This document shows, piece after piece, positions 8,024-16,940 of a stretch of DNA of 36,423 nt (its first letter is position 1; every line of letters starts with the position of its first letter). The DNA comes from a virus, in the IMG/VR virus record IMGVR_UViG_3300027770_000135, positions 1 to 36,423 of that record; one strand, 5' to 3'. The notes under the pieces were generated by a model that searched no databases, had not been told where the DNA came from, and saw nothing but the letters and a program-made list of their open reading frames with translations. The position numbers and the translations under genes were made by a program.

Positions 8024-8293
8024 TCAACTTTCTTTGATTGAAACAATTAAATCTCCGTCACCCTTAATTACTCTGTGATAGACATAAGGTGGTATTTCAA
8101 TAATTGAATTTTTTTCAATTTTCTTGGGTAATTCATTATCCATTTGAAATAACCAGTTTGTTTCATGTTCACAAATAACAATACGATGTTTCAGATCGTA
8201 ATGCCACTTTAGTTCGTGACCTTTAACCTTGTTAGAAAATTTACGAATAATTATATTATCTTCTTTTGTCTGTTTGAAAGGACGTTTAGACAT
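8024..8293 (-). CDS. Small cupin-fold protein (89 aa)
   Basis: A single-domain cupin: strands WHYDLKHRIVICEH and WLFQMDNELP lead to EIPPYVYHRVIKGDGDLIVSI, the second cupin motif with its P-x(4)-H. The first motif has H/D/H but is not classical, so metal binding is plausible rather than certain. Start at 8293 (MSKRPF) because TAATG overlaps the stop of the upstream gene, a typical coupled arrangement; the ATG two codons earlier would lengthen the overlap. Similar short cupins occur in many large phages. Confidence 0.8.
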   Translation of the reverse strand: MSKRPFKQTKEDNIIIRKFSNKVKGHELKWHYDLKHRIVICEHETNWLFQMDNELPKKIEKNSIIEIPPYVYHRVIKGDGDLIVSIKES

Positions 8294-8898
8294 TACCAAG
8301 GACTTGATGATTTTATACCTAATTTTTTTCTGTACCTAGAGATATTGCAAGACCAATACCCAGCAGTAGTTTTGTCTTTTTTGGTATGACATTTATGTCT
8401 AGCTCTAAAAGATTTAGCAGCTTTAGGATTATTACTTCTGACTCTTAAGTTCGGGTCACCAAAAGATACTTTTATCACATTTCCGGTTTTATTCTTTACA
8501 TAAACTGAAAATTTTTTTGGACCACCTGGGGTTCTGAATGGGGAATTTAAATTAACTTTTCGACCTCTATATTCAGCTTCAGACAAAAAGTTTCCATCTC
8601 GGAATGGTATGTCCAACCAAACTTCATCTCCATTGTAGTAAGCTGTTTTTCCGATGTCGGTGTTCACTAACCATTCATCTTCTTTATTCAACTCTATCAT
8701 ATCCATACTATAGAGTTCTCTTACTTCATTTATCAAATGAAAATAGTTGTCAGAGTATGGTCTAAAAACGTTTTCTGACAAAGTTAGACGATTGTCTATG
8801 TGATGTTTTAAACTTTCTGAAATATTACAACTTTCCTTGAGTAACATAGGTCGTTGTGTTAGATCTTCACGTAAAATCTTTTTAATTACTTCTTTCAT
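8293..8898 (-). CDS. Conserved phage protein with FRARHKC/YWSC motif (201 aa)
   Basis: The C-terminal half (KKFSVYVKNKTGNVIKVSFGD, then KSFRARHKCHTKKDKT, then AGYWSCNISRY) matches a well-known uncharacterised phage module, found alone or at the end of prohead core and protease-type proteins of T4-like and pelagic phages. The two conserved Cys and the His look like a metal site. The N-terminus MKEVIKKILREDLTQRP contains an I-L-R-E site like T4 head-targeting peptides. TATATTTAT lies 11 nt upstream (8910-8918). It is translationally coupled to the cupin gene. Confidence 0.85.
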   Translation of the reverse strand: MKEVIKKILREDLTQRPMLLKESCNISESLKHHIDNRLTLSENVFRPYSDNYFHLINEVRELYSMDMIELNKEDEWLVNTDIGKTAYYNGDEVWLDIPFRDGNFLSEAEYRGRKVNLNSPFRTPGGPKKFSVYVKNKTGNVIKVSFGDPNLRVRSNNPKAAKSFRARHKCHTKKDKTTAGYWSCNISRYRKKLGIKSSSPW

Positions 8899-8909
8899 AA
8901 TTTTTTTTT

Positions 8910-8918
8910 ATAAATATA
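8910..8918 (-). promoter_or_regulatory. TATATTTAT box before 8293-8898
   Basis: Minus-strand TATATTTAT, 11 nt from the start codon. It abuts the plus-strand box for the endolysin. Confidence 0.45.
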
Positions 8919-8927
8919 AATATTTAT
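8919..8927 (+). promoter_or_regulatory. NATATTTAT box before the endolysin
   Basis: Plus-strand AATATTTAT, 16 nt before the ATG at 8944. With 8910-8918 it forms a compact divergent pair. Confidence 0.4.
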
Positions 8928-8943
8928 AAATAAAATTAAAATT

Positions 8944-9780
8944 ATGATACTAAAATTAAATTCAAAAGGTGAAGATGTTAAAAAACTTCAAACTAAATTA
9001 GGTTTAACTCCTGATGGAATTTTTGGAGCAGGTACAGAGAAAAAAGTAAAAGAATGGCAATCAACAAACGGGCTGACCCCTGATGGTATTGTCGGTGATG
9101 GTACTTGGAGTAAAATGTTCCCAACAACATCAACCAAACCTGAAATTGTTAAAGAAGATGTTGTAATTACCAAAACTTCCAATTTCAAATTAGAAAAATT
9201 AAAAGGTCATATACCAGACTCTGTAATTGCACAAATTCCAGATACGGCTCAAAAATTTAATATAACAACACCTTTACGTCTTGCACATTTTTTAGCACAA
9301 TGTGGCCATGAATCAGGTGGATTTAAACACATTCAAGAAAATTTAAACTATTCAGCCGACGGTCTAAAAAAGATTTTTCCAAAATATTTTCCAGGTAACT
9401 TAGCAGAATCCTACGCTAGAAATCCCGAAAAAATAGCATCGAAAGTGTATGGTGGAAGAATGGGTAATGGAGACGAAACAACAAAAGAAGGTTATAAATT
9501 CAGAGGTAGAGGATACATTCAATTAACAGGAAAACAAAACTATACAAATTTTGCAAAATTTATTGGTGAAGATACCGTTGCTAATCCTGATTTAGTTGCT
9601 AACAAATATCCTTTGGCTTCTGCGGCATTTTTCTTTGATTCTAACAAATTATGGGCTATTTGTGATAAAGGGGCTGACGACGCTACCGTTACTGCGGTAA
9701 CAAAAAGAGTAAATGGGGGTGTTATTGGATTAAGTGATAGAATTAAACATTTCAAAGAATATTATTCATTGTTAAATTAA
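8944..9780 (+). CDS. Endolysin: peptidoglycan-binding domain + GH19 muramidase/chitinase domain (278 aa)
   Basis: Cell-wall hydrolase that degrades host peptidoglycan at lysis. Residues 1-60 form a PG_binding_1 domain (LNSKGEDVKKLQTKLG, then TPDGIFGAGTEKKVKEWQ, with the D-G-x-F/V-G repeat). After a linker, residues 90-278 are a GH19 lysozyme: LRLAHFLAQCGHESGGFKH holds the catalytic Glu, and KFRGRGYIQLTGKQNY is the substrate-binding signature. The C-terminal DRIKHFKEYY is also typical. There is no signal peptide, so export would need a holin (candidate at 16941-17174). Confidence 0.95.
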   Translation: MILKLNSKGEDVKKLQTKLGLTPDGIFGAGTEKKVKEWQSTNGLTPDGIVGDGTWSKMFPTTSTKPEIVKEDVVITKTSNFKLEKLKGHIPDSVIAQIPDTAQKFNITTPLRLAHFLAQCGHESGGFKHIQENLNYSADGLKKIFPKYFPGNLAESYARNPEKIASKVYGGRMGNGDETTKEGYKFRGRGYIQLTGKQNYTNFAKFIGEDTVANPDLVANKYPLASAAFFFDSNKLWAICDKGADDATVTAVTKRVNGGVIGLSDRIKHFKEYYSLLN

Positions 9781-9800
9781 TATAATGATTCATCGGTATT

Positions 9801-10340
9801 ATGGTTAGTCGGATTGAAATTTTAGGACGTTTCCCAACAAAAGAAAATCTATTTAGATTTATAAAAGCTTATTACAAAATGTTTTCTAAAAAATTAGAAA
9901 TAACATTAAACAACTTTGATGAAGACCTTATAAATAGTTATGTAGGATCTTATTGGAAATTTTGGACTTCATTAGCAAATTCTATTGGAATGAATAAAGA
10001 TGATGTAAGACAATTTTTTTTTATTATGAATTGTATTGCTGAAAATATTGAAAATCTTGATAATGGTACCATTACATTGGACAATTTTGAGGTGCCCGAA
10101 ATACAAACGTTTGAATTAGAGGTGGTTGCTACTATATGGGAAAGTGAATTTGGTACATATGACATAGATTATGAGGGATATATGACTAAGGAACAGTTAG
10201 AAATTAATTATGATGAGTTAATCCCAGATTGGTCAAACCCGTTTGATTGGGATTATGAATATACGGATACTGAACAGGATGATTCTGACACTGATCAACG
10301 AAGACTTAGAAAAATTAAATCTTTTCCAATATATGAATGA
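9801..10340 (+). CDS. Unknown acidic protein, paralog of the next gene (179 aa)
   Basis: Unrecognised. It shares with 10333-10833 an N-terminal helix (TKENLFRFIKAYYKMF / NKEDCFNYLKFLYEEF), a middle helix before a strand, and a C-terminal DYEGYMTKEQLEINYDEL..DW / DIEGVFTEKQLKENLNEL..DW block, so the pair arose by duplication. The C-terminus is acidic. Both follow the endolysin in the same direction, possibly as one transcript. Confidence 0.75.
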   Translation: MVSRIEILGRFPTKENLFRFIKAYYKMFSKKLEITLNNFDEDLINSYVGSYWKFWTSLANSIGMNKDDVRQFFFIMNCIAENIENLDNGTITLDNFEVPEIQTFELEVVATIWESEFGTYDIDYEGYMTKEQLEINYDELIPDWSNPFDWDYEYTDTEQDDSDTDQRRLRKIKSFPIYE

Positions 10341-10833
10341 GTTTTTTAAAAACAAAGAAGATTGTTTTAATTATTTAAAATTTCTTTACGAAGAATTTTA
10401 TAAAAATTATTCAAATGTTGAAATTAGCGAATCTGAAGTTAATCTTAATAATACTATTTATACAGATTTTTGGGTCGATTTTATAAACAACCCTAATGTT
10501 CCCAAATTTAGAGACTCAGAATCTTTCTTTTTCTTTTCTATGAATCTAGTTATAAAAAATTTTAGTAGTTTGAAAAGAGATTTATTAAGAGTTGACAATA
10601 TGGATATACCAGAAAAAAAATTTTTTAGGATGGTTTTTTCATTTAGAGAAAGTAAAAAAAGAAGAGGTGACTATGAAGTAGATATTGAGGGAGTATTCAC
10701 AGAAAAACAATTAAAAGAAAATCTCAATGAATTAGCGGAGGATTGGAGTGATTGGTATGAGTTTTCACCTGATTTCGAAACTATAGATAGTGAATTTGAT
10801 CGTGTAGAGCTTGATGACATTAGCGAACAATAA
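10333..10833 (+). CDS. Unknown acidic protein, paralog of the previous gene (166 aa)
   Basis: Paralog of 9801-10340 (see that entry). I place the start at the ATG at 10333 because its reading MNEFFKNKEDCFNYLKF aligns with the paralog's N-terminus and it overlaps the upstream stop by 8 nt in the ATGAATGA arrangement. In-frame ATGs at 10243 and 10279 lie inside the upstream gene and would add 30 or 18 residues with no counterpart in the paralog. Function unknown. Confidence 0.65.
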   Translation: MNEFFKNKEDCFNYLKFLYEEFYKNYSNVEISESEVNLNNTIYTDFWVDFINNPNVPKFRDSESFFFFSMNLVIKNFSSLKRDLLRVDNMDIPEKKFFRMVFSFRESKKRRGDYEVDIEGVFTEKQLKENLNELAEDWSDWYEFSPDFETIDSEFDRVELDDISEQ

Positions 10834-10849
10834 TATACTTGATACTTGA

Positions 10850-11254
10850 TCAATCTTTCTCAAAAGATTTCGATAGTGCCTGTCTTAATGCCGAGCTAAA
10901 TTCAGTTCGTTCGAACGGTAATTTATCATCTTGAAGTTGTAATATAGTAGAAGAAACTGAGGTTTTGTTAGTTCCCTTCCCAATATATTCTTTACCATCC
11001 ATCGTGATTTTGGTTTTAACAATTGTTTTTTTCTGTTTAAACTCAAATGGTCCTACTCTTATCCCCTTTGTGGGAGCTTCTATAGACAAAATTTCTACAG
11101 TGACAGGTCTCCCATTTTCACATAAACTATAATTTTCATTTACAAGTTCTGTTACAATTTGTTTTGCACCATAAGTTAATTTTGTATCAGGAACTCCGTT
11201 CATATGTGCAAAAGTTATTACACTCGATATAAAATAACACACTAATGTATCCAT
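10850..11254 (-). CDS. Unknown small protein at the end of the envelope operon (134 aa)
   Basis: Last gene of the leftward operon 10850-17417, 2 nt after the PA14 gene. The start MDTLVCYFISSVITFAHM gives a short hydrophobic N-terminus that could be an uncleaved anchor or weak signal. Then VTVEILSIEAPTKGIRVGPFEFKQKKTIVKTKITMDGKEYIGKG resembles the beta strands of the CsgG fold, and the tail FSSALRQALSKSF resembles the C-terminal helix of CsgG-type proteins. I infer a distant partial relative of the CsgG-like protein next door, but this is weak. Confidence 0.65.
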   Translation of the reverse strand: MDTLVCYFISSVITFAHMNGVPDTKLTYGAKQIVTELVNENYSLCENGRPVTVEILSIEAPTKGIRVGPFEFKQKKTIVKTKITMDGKEYIGKGTNKTSVSSTILQLQDDKLPFERTEFSSALRQALSKSFEKD

Positions 11255-11256
11255 AA

Positions 11257-12402
11257 TTAATAATTTAAATTTGATTGATTGGTAAAACCAGGAGAAAGAA
11301 TATAAAGATTAGTAATACCACCCGAACTTGGTGTAAATGTGTAAGTATTTTGTACTCCAGGAATAGATGTTCTTAAATCTGCAGATCCTGTATTCAAACT
11401 ATTCCATTGTGATTCTGTAAACAACAAAGTTCTTTTTGTATAATTTAATCCGTTTATTCTTTTTGATATAGTATAAATATCATTTATTGTAATAAGATTA
11501 TCACCACTAACCTCATATTTGTGATAATGATATGATTTGATTGGTGTTCTTTGTAAAACAATATCATCAATTCCCACAAAATCAGCAGAGGATAAGTTTG
11601 ACGTTGTGGTTGGTATAACAACTTCAATATACCATTCATCCCCATTTGATACTGATTGTGAAAATGAATATTGTCCCGAAGTATTTGTTGTAGATGTAGT
11701 TTGTTGAGTCCAAGGAGTAAAAGTAGGTGTTAAAATACCTAATTCCGATGTTTGTAGAGAATGTATAGATTGTCCTGGCCTTCTCCAAACTACAGTTAAC
11801 CCATCACCACCACCATATTCTTGCATTCTTGCTCTGAACGTATATTGAGTCCCTGCGACTAAATTTATATTTCCATAAATTGGTCCACTCATTCCGTGTC
11901 CACCATAATAACTAACCACAAATGTTCCACCAATAAATAAATCACTACCATCATCAGAATTTATTCCAAAAGAATAGGTCCCAGTTACAACAGGTATAAA
12001 AGTTCCTGTAACTTCAACTGAATAGTATTCTCCATTATTTGGAACTGTCGCTCCAGCATTTCTAATTGTTGTATATGTTGTAAAATTTAAACATGTAGTT
12101 GTTGATAATGTTCCTGACCATCTAAGTTGTGTATTTGAAAACGAAGTATTAAACAATCTATCAAATTCTAGTGTATTGGTTGGATATTGACCATATTGGG
12201 ACGTACTACCATTTCCATTATGTGTTGAAAATATCTTAACATTAAGATTATTTGATAATGTGTTTATTGTCCCTCGTTTATACAATTTAGATGTTATATT
12301 TGGAACAGGAATATCATTTTCAGTTCTAATTGAACCTGAATGTGTAAATGTCTGTCCAAATATTGATATGGGTAATAATAAAAATAGTACTAATTTTTTC
12401 AC
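11257..12402 (-). CDS. Secreted PA14-domain protein (381 aa)
   Basis: A signal peptide KKLVLFLLLPISIFG followed by Gln is cut before a beta-rich exported protein. Residues around 85-195 form a PA14 domain: GTYSFGINSDDGSDLFIGG, then GNINLVAGTQYTFRARM and a WRRPGQ end, a fold that binds carbohydrates in adhesins and glycosidases. I choose the GTG at 12402 because it overlaps the upstream TGA (GTGA) and begins right at the signal peptide; an ATG at 12435 would place 11 extra residues before it. Probably a surface or sugar-binding component of this envelope module. Confidence 0.85.
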   Translation of the reverse strand: MKKLVLFLLLPISIFGQTFTHSGSIRTENDIPVPNITSKLYKRGTINTLSNNLNVKIFSTHNGNGSTSQYGQYPTNTLEFDRLFNTSFSNTQLRWSGTLSTTTCLNFTTYTTIRNAGATVPNNGEYYSVEVTGTFIPVVTGTYSFGINSDDGSDLFIGGTFVVSYYGGHGMSGPIYGNINLVAGTQYTFRARMQEYGGGDGLTVVWRRPGQSIHSLQTSELGILTPTFTPWTQQTTSTTNTSGQYSFSQSVSNGDEWYIEVVIPTTTSNLSSADFVGIDDIVLQRTPIKSYHYHKYEVSGDNLITINDIYTISKRINGLNYTKRTLLFTESQWNSLNTGSADLRTSIPGVQNTYTFTPSSGGITNLYILSPGFTNQSNLNY

Positions 12403-13601
12403 AACAAAATTTTTGTTCCGGTTAAAACTTGCCAATTTTGAAAACTTTGATTCAGTTGGTATACACCTGAAAAACTAACAGTCCATTTAAATTTATCTGT
12501 AACTTTAAAATCTGTATTTACCATAGGTATAATCAAAAATCCACTTTTATACCACTGACCAGCATAAAAGAAAATATATGGAGAATATACACCTAACCCT
12601 AAAAAATTCAACCCTATTGATTTACCCCCTTTAAAGTTGGTAAATCCCCCACCTATTAAAGACCAATTACGAAAATCATTCTTATTGATTTGTCCAGTCG
12701 TATAAGTTGTTCCTCCCATCAAAGTAACCTTGTTTAACTTTTGAGCATTTAACAAAGATGCCGTCAAAAACCAATCAGTATTAAAATTTGTCATAAATGA
12801 AGTGGAGAATATTCCCATATACCCTTTGTATTTCAATGATCCATACCCAGATAAATTTAAAATGTTTTGACCCGTCTGATAGTTAATGTTTATTCCTTTG
12901 ATAAAGGTCTGTTCCGTGTTTATGTGTGTTAGTGACGTGTTAAACCTAAAATTATCATTTCCACTTTTTGTAATATTAGAATCATTTCTTATTATTACAA
13001 TATCTCCAGTAGCAATTAAAGCACCATTAGATACTTTAGAAGAACTTTTACCACCACCTCCACCATTATTTTCACTCTCACCACCACTTGCAGTTTGTTG
13101 GTTTTTATCATCGGCTGTTGTTATTTCACCACCACCTTCGGATGAGCTGTTGTTATTATCATTATTAGACCCACTACCGCTATTTCTCGGTGGAGGTGGA
13201 GGTGGAGGTATATTACCAACAGAACTTCCAATAGAACTAGCCATAGAGACCACAGATGTAATATTAACCACTGCGTTTGCGGTAACACTACCTAAAAAAT
13301 TAGATACGTTGTTGGAGGTTTCTACACCTTCTGAGGCACATGGATTAGCACCTAAAGGTAAAGCGTCCTTGATTCCTTGAACCCATAGATTGTATGCGCC
13401 AGCGTCTAACTCTGCGTATGTGAAAGACCTAAATTGTCCCGCATAAAACATAGTAACACTAGAACTTTGAGTTTCAAGTTGTACTGACTCAGTCTTTCCG
13501 TTACAAGGGTTAATATAAAAATAGGTGAAATTTTGAGCGTGAGTTCCCAAAATTCCACCTAATAAAAAGATGAATAGAAATAAAATTTTTTTACCAACCA
13601 T
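12399..13601 (-). CDS. Predicted outer-membrane beta-barrel protein with low-complexity linker (400 aa)
   Basis: Signal peptide KKILFLFIFLLGGILGTHAQ, a folded N-terminal part with two Cys, then a proline run (PPPPPPP near residue 140) and a Gly/Ser/Asn-rich linker to about residue 190. The C-terminal 200 residues alternate hydrophobic and polar residues in short strands with aromatic girdles (NINYQTGQNILNLSGYGSL, then GKSIGLNFLGLGVYSPYIFFY), as in 8-12-stranded barrels. It overlaps the CsgG-like gene by 11 nt and the PA14 gene by 4 nt, so the three are coupled. It may be the membrane partner of the CsgG-like lipoprotein. Confidence 0.8.
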   Translation of the reverse strand: MVGKKILFLFIFLLGGILGTHAQNFTYFYINPCNGKTESVQLETQSSSVTMFYAGQFRSFTYAELDAGAYNLWVQGIKDALPLGANPCASEGVETSNNVSNFLGSVTANAVVNITSVVSMASSIGSSVGNIPPPPPPPRNSGSGSNNDNNNSSSEGGGEITTADDKNQQTASGGESENNGGGGGKSSSKVSNGALIATGDIVIIRNDSNITKSGNDNFRFNTSLTHINTEQTFIKGININYQTGQNILNLSGYGSLKYKGYMGIFSTSFMTNFNTDWFLTASLLNAQKLNKVTLMGGTTYTTGQINKNDFRNWSLIGGGFTNFKGGKSIGLNFLGLGVYSPYIFFYAGQWYKSGFLIIPMVNTDFKVTDKFKWTVSFSGVYQLNQSFQNWQVLTGTKILL

Positions 13602-14283
13602 TTTGCTCTAGACGCTTTACAAGGTTCATCGTAGCGACCTCTAAAGCTTTCTGAGTAGCAATACCAACGGTTGATTGGTCAAAACCCATTGTTGGATTTT
13701 TAAAATAACCCTCACCAAATTGAGTTGATTGACCTTGACCTGATGCAACTATGTATTGTGAGTTGTCAACTTTTACTAATCTAATTTGAATTCCTATGAT
13801 TGTTGTATTGGTCTTCTTAGACTTACCCTTATCGTAGCTTTCAGCATATGATACGGAGAAGTCGTAAATTTCGGCATAAGCGATAAACTTTGGTAATCTA
13901 ATACCATCTGTTTTAAGTTTTGTTTTACCGTCATCTAAACCTTCAATTTTCTTCTCCCATGCATCTAACATTTGATTTACAATTGCATCTTTTTCTTCTG
14001 CAAATTCAAATCTGTTGGTGTAAAGTAAGTTCTCAACAATTCTATTCGAAACACCTAAACCCAATCTTTTCTCTCTCAATTCAGGAAAACTCTCCCAAAG
14101 ATCTTTATTGACATTTAATTTGGAAAGTTGCACTGTTTGTTTTTTACCAGTGTAAGTAGAAATACTTTCTAGTGTACGATCAGTTTTTTCAAAATCGGCT
14201 TGATACTGTTGAGTCGAAATCGTTGATTTACAACCTAACAATAAAAATAAATTTAGAGTCGAAATAATAATAATTTTTTTCAT
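13591..14283 (-). CDS. CsgG-like outer-membrane secretion-channel lipoprotein (230 aa)
   Basis: Lipoprotein signal with lipobox LLLGC (Cys about residue 18). The body matches the CsgG/HfaB family: VSNRIVENLLYTNRFEFAEEK, then a barrel-region strand set IYDFSVSYAE / TTIIGIQIRLVKVDNSQYIVASGQGQS and the C-terminal helix STVGIATQKALEVATMNLVKRL. CsgG forms a nonameric pore in curli export. Homologs in marine phages have been proposed to act in lysis (from memory). No CsgA/CsgE/CsgF-like gene is recognisable here, so curli assembly itself is unlikely. Confidence 0.82.
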   Translation of the reverse strand: MKKIIIISTLNLFLLLGCKSTISTQQYQADFEKTDRTLESISTYTGKKQTVQLSKLNVNKDLWESFPELREKRLGLGVSNRIVENLLYTNRFEFAEEKDAIVNQMLDAWEKKIEGLDDGKTKLKTDGIRLPKFIAYAEIYDFSVSYAESYDKGKSKKTNTTIIGIQIRLVKVDNSQYIVASGQGQSTQFGEGYFKNPTMGFDQSTVGIATQKALEVATMNLVKRLEQNGW

Positions 14284-14675
14284 TCTTCTTCTTCGTTTTC
14301 CAACTGTTTAGCTCTCAATCTTTTCATTCTTTCGGCAGGTGTTTCTTTTTTCTCTTCAGCAGGTACTACCGCAGGTTGTGTTGCTGGTTGAGCTGCTGGA
14401 GCAACTTCTCTAATTGTTTCTTTTTCTCTAATTACAGTAGTTCCACCTCCACCTGAAGACGCATTACTCTGGTTGTTATTCTCCAAGTTAAGATTAATAA
14501 CTGGAGTCGCAGCTGGTGCTACTTGTTCGGTTTTAGTTTCTTCATTATCACTTCCACCACCAAACAAAGTTGTGGAAATCCATACACCCCCACCTGTTAC
14601 GATAGTGGCAAGTGTTCCTACGATGGTTTTCTTTAAACCACTCCAAGAGCCATCATTTTCTGTTTCTTCTGACAT
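14280..14675 (-). CDS. Single-pass membrane protein with Pro/Ala-rich tail (131 aa)
   Basis: One predicted membrane helix near the N-terminus (TIVGTLATIVTGGGVWISTTLFGG), then a low-complexity Ala/Pro/Glu region and a charged helical tail (AERMKRLRAKQLENEEEE). The layout (N-terminal anchor plus a proline-rich periplasm-spanning linker) recalls spanins or TonB-like linkers. The 4-nt ATGA overlap with the CsgG-like gene indicates translational coupling and a shared function, possibly spanning the periplasm to the CsgG-like pore. Confidence 0.7.
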   Translation of the reverse strand: MSEETENDGSWSGLKKTIVGTLATIVTGGGVWISTTLFGGGSDNEETKTEQVAPAATPVINLNLENNNQSNASSGGGGTTVIREKETIREVAPAAQPATQPAVVPAEEKKETPAERMKRLRAKQLENEEEE

Positions 14676-14679
14676 AATT

Positions 14680-16581
14680 TTACTTTTTAATTATTTTATG
14701 AATCTTTTGTTTTTCATTGGTTGTTAATCTTACAAAGTAGAAACCTGGTTTTAAATTACTAACATCTATTTGTCTTGTGACAATTTCATTTTGAGTGACA
14801 AATTCCCTTTTTGTAAAGTATAACTTACCTGTGTAATCATAGATTTCGTAATATAAATATCCCCAATTTGTTTGATAGTAGTCAATACTCAAATTATCAT
14901 TTACTGGGTTTGGATAAACTCTAAAACCGTTTACTAATTCATTGACAAGTTCTCTTGCTCTTCTTCCATTGATAACTGTCGCATCAACAGGTGATGGAAT
15001 AATATTTAGATCTTCGGCTTTATCGTTACCAGCGGCTTTGTTTGTGATTTTGATTGGTGATTGTTCCCAATTTGAATTCAAAATATTAAACTTGAAGTTG
15101 AACATTTGAGTTGAATTTGTTATTAAAGATGGTGACATTTTTGACTCATGTCCTCCCCATAAAATTTCACCTGGTTTTGTGGAAATAAATGAGTTCCAAG
15201 AACTCGCCTCAGGACCAACATTAATTTCTGAAAATCTGAAAATATTGGGATCGAATTGTAAACCTATTTGTGCCGAGCCAACTTTGTTACCATGAGTAAT
15301 AAAAGTAACTCCAACGTTTACGGTGTTATCATCAGAGATCGTTAATCTAGGTATTCTAAATTGTACTGAGTCTTGAATGTTTTGGTAAATAGTTCCCTCA
15401 TCCAAAACATAAGAAGTCCCTACACTTGGGTTATTTACTCTTTGAATTTGAAATGATAAATTATTTAATCCTGTATTGGTGACATCGCCCAAAACATATC
15501 CATAATATGTTATTCCATTAGTACCGTTCAGATTTTGGTCTATCAATGTAGTTCCTATAATTCCTGTTTGGAAAATATTGGGATTGGCGATGATGGTATT
15601 ATATTCATTTGTTGTGTAATATCTTACATTATACTCGTTTGCAATAACAGGTGACCAAGATGAACGTCCTGTGGCTAAACGATTGAATATAAGGTAGGCA
15701 TCAGATACCGATAAATTGCCACTTCTATTTACATCGCCTTGTTGGAATTCATAGGACTGAGCAGTATCCGCATAAATACTCATGTCAGATAAACGGTAAG
15801 CATCAGTAATGTTTATAGATGAATTGTCTGATAAAGTGTCCAAATTGGAAACTAATTTTATATTATAAAAGGAAGTGTCATATGGGATTTTTATAAGAGC
15901 GATACCATTTGTATTGGTTGTGAAACGATCTCCTCTAAAATAAACCTGAGACGACTTAAGTTTGAAGTCGTAGGCAAATGGCATTTCAGGAGCTGGTGTA
16001 CCATCAACATTCAACACTGTAATCGGAATACGAACGGTATCCATTTTAAATCTTCCACCATAGTTGAAAGTTCCCAAAGTGTTATCAAATCCATTCATTG
16101 TTGTTGCTATGTTAGAATAAGAAGGTGTACCCTGAACTCTCAATGAGTCAACTGAAGATGGATTGAATGTTGATGAATGCGGTAGTAAAATCTCAAAAAC
16201 AGCTCCATCTGGAAAATCAAATATTGTTTGGTTTCCTGTATAAATTGCAGTTGCGTTAACCCAACCAGGTTGTGTATAATACGAACCATATTTTGTGGAA
16301 ATTGTACTTACACTCGGACCCCATTTCACAATAGGAGTTTTGAATGATTGAGGCGGATAAAAAAACCTTACTTGAAAACCAACATAGTTGGTGGCAGTTG
16401 GATTATGATAGTGTAAGTATACGACTGTCGTGTCATTGAGTATACTACCCAACGTGAACACAGTATCTATCAAAAAATAAGGTGACGATGAATTGGGAGA
16501 AACTAATACTTCGTTTCTCCCATTCTGTCCATATACATTTACAGAAAACAATAATAAAAATCCTAAAATTATTTTTTTCAT
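14680..16581 (-). CDS. Secreted cohesin/dockerin-like protein with T9SS sorting domain (633 aa)
   Basis: Start at 16581 gives a clean signal peptide (KKIILGFLLLFSVNVYGQ). Two cohesin-like beta-sandwich regions flank a dockerin-like calcium loop GDVNRSGNLSVSDAYLIFNRLATG (about residue 283; long motif given by key residues D-V-N-x-S-G-x-L-S-x-S-D). A second, degenerate GDVTNTG follows. The last 80 residues are a type-A T9SS sorting domain: RVYPNPVNDNLSI, YEIYDYTGKLY, LKPGFYFVRLTT, KIIKK. It would therefore be exported through the host type IX system and anchored or released at the cell surface. I know of no well-described phage gene with such a domain. Confidence 0.85.
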   Translation of the reverse strand: MKKIILGFLLLFSVNVYGQNGRNEVLVSPNSSSPYFLIDTVFTLGSILNDTTVVYLHYHNPTATNYVGFQVRFFYPPQSFKTPIVKWGPSVSTISTKYGSYYTQPGWVNATAIYTGNQTIFDFPDGAVFEILLPHSSTFNPSSVDSLRVQGTPSYSNIATTMNGFDNTLGTFNYGGRFKMDTVRIPITVLNVDGTPAPEMPFAYDFKLKSSQVYFRGDRFTTNTNGIALIKIPYDTSFYNIKLVSNLDTLSDNSSINITDAYRLSDMSIYADTAQSYEFQQGDVNRSGNLSVSDAYLIFNRLATGRSSWSPVIANEYNVRYYTTNEYNTIIANPNIFQTGIIGTTLIDQNLNGTNGITYYGYVLGDVTNTGLNNLSFQIQRVNNPSVGTSYVLDEGTIYQNIQDSVQFRIPRLTISDDNTVNVGVTFITHGNKVGSAQIGLQFDPNIFRFSEINVGPEASSWNSFISTKPGEILWGGHESKMSPSLITNSTQMFNFKFNILNSNWEQSPIKITNKAAGNDKAEDLNIIPSPVDATVINGRRARELVNELVNGFRVYPNPVNDNLSIDYYQTNWGYLYYEIYDYTGKLYFTKREFVTQNEIVTRQIDVSNLKPGFYFVRLTTNEKQKIHKIIKK

Positions 16582-16588
16582 AATAGAA

Positions 16589-16939
16589 TCAGTTGACTTC
16601 GTTATTGGATGATAAAGAAACACCATCTTCTTCGTCCATTTTTTGAACTAACATTTTATCTCTATCTTCGTTTGAAAACCAAAAATCAATAACTTTATTC
16701 AAGTTACCAACAAAAGCCCCTAAAAGAATAAGAAGTAACTCTTTCCACGCTTCTTCGATAGTCGCTTTAAACATTACTGCCATTACAATACCAAAAACGA
16801 TAAAGAAAAAGGTAAATAAAATTAATAATGTAATTTTCCAACGATTTGATTGCATTTGTTGTAGCATAAAATTAAACCTTTGGTCGGGTTGTACATTTTG
16901 GAATTCCGTATTGTACAAAAGTGATTTAAATAATCCCAT
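16589..16939 (-). CDS. Two-helix membrane protein (116 aa)
   Basis: Two membrane helices: KITLLILFTFFFIVFGIVMAVMF (about residues 34-56) and ELLLILLGAFVGNLNKVIDFWF (about 66-88), with charged N- and C-terminal cytoplasmic tails. Small two-helix proteins next to holins are common in lysis cassettes, so it is a second holin or antiholin candidate. It is packed 1 nt from 16941-17174 and 7 nt from the T9SS gene, within the same leftward operon. Confidence 0.75.
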   Translation of the reverse strand: MGLFKSLLYNTEFQNVQPDQRFNFMLQQMQSNRWKITLLILFTFFFIVFGIVMAVMFKATIEEAWKELLLILLGAFVGNLNKVIDFWFSNEDRDKMLVQKMDEEDGVSLSSNNEVN

Positions 16940-16940
16940 A

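Noticed and set aside
8905-8930. T4 late promoters (TATAAATA).
   Set aside because: The ATAAATA strings occur mostly as the reverse complement relative to the genes; on the coding strand the consistent word is ATATTTAT, better explained as a TAnnTTTG variant.
12886-13380. 164-aa rightward ORF with a glycine run.
   Set aside because: It is antisense to the outer-membrane protein gene; the glycine and leucine runs are the complement of its proline/serine-rich linker.
13591-14283. Complete curli system around the CsgG-like gene.
   Set aside because: No CsgA/B repeats and no CsgE/F-like genes are visible nearby.
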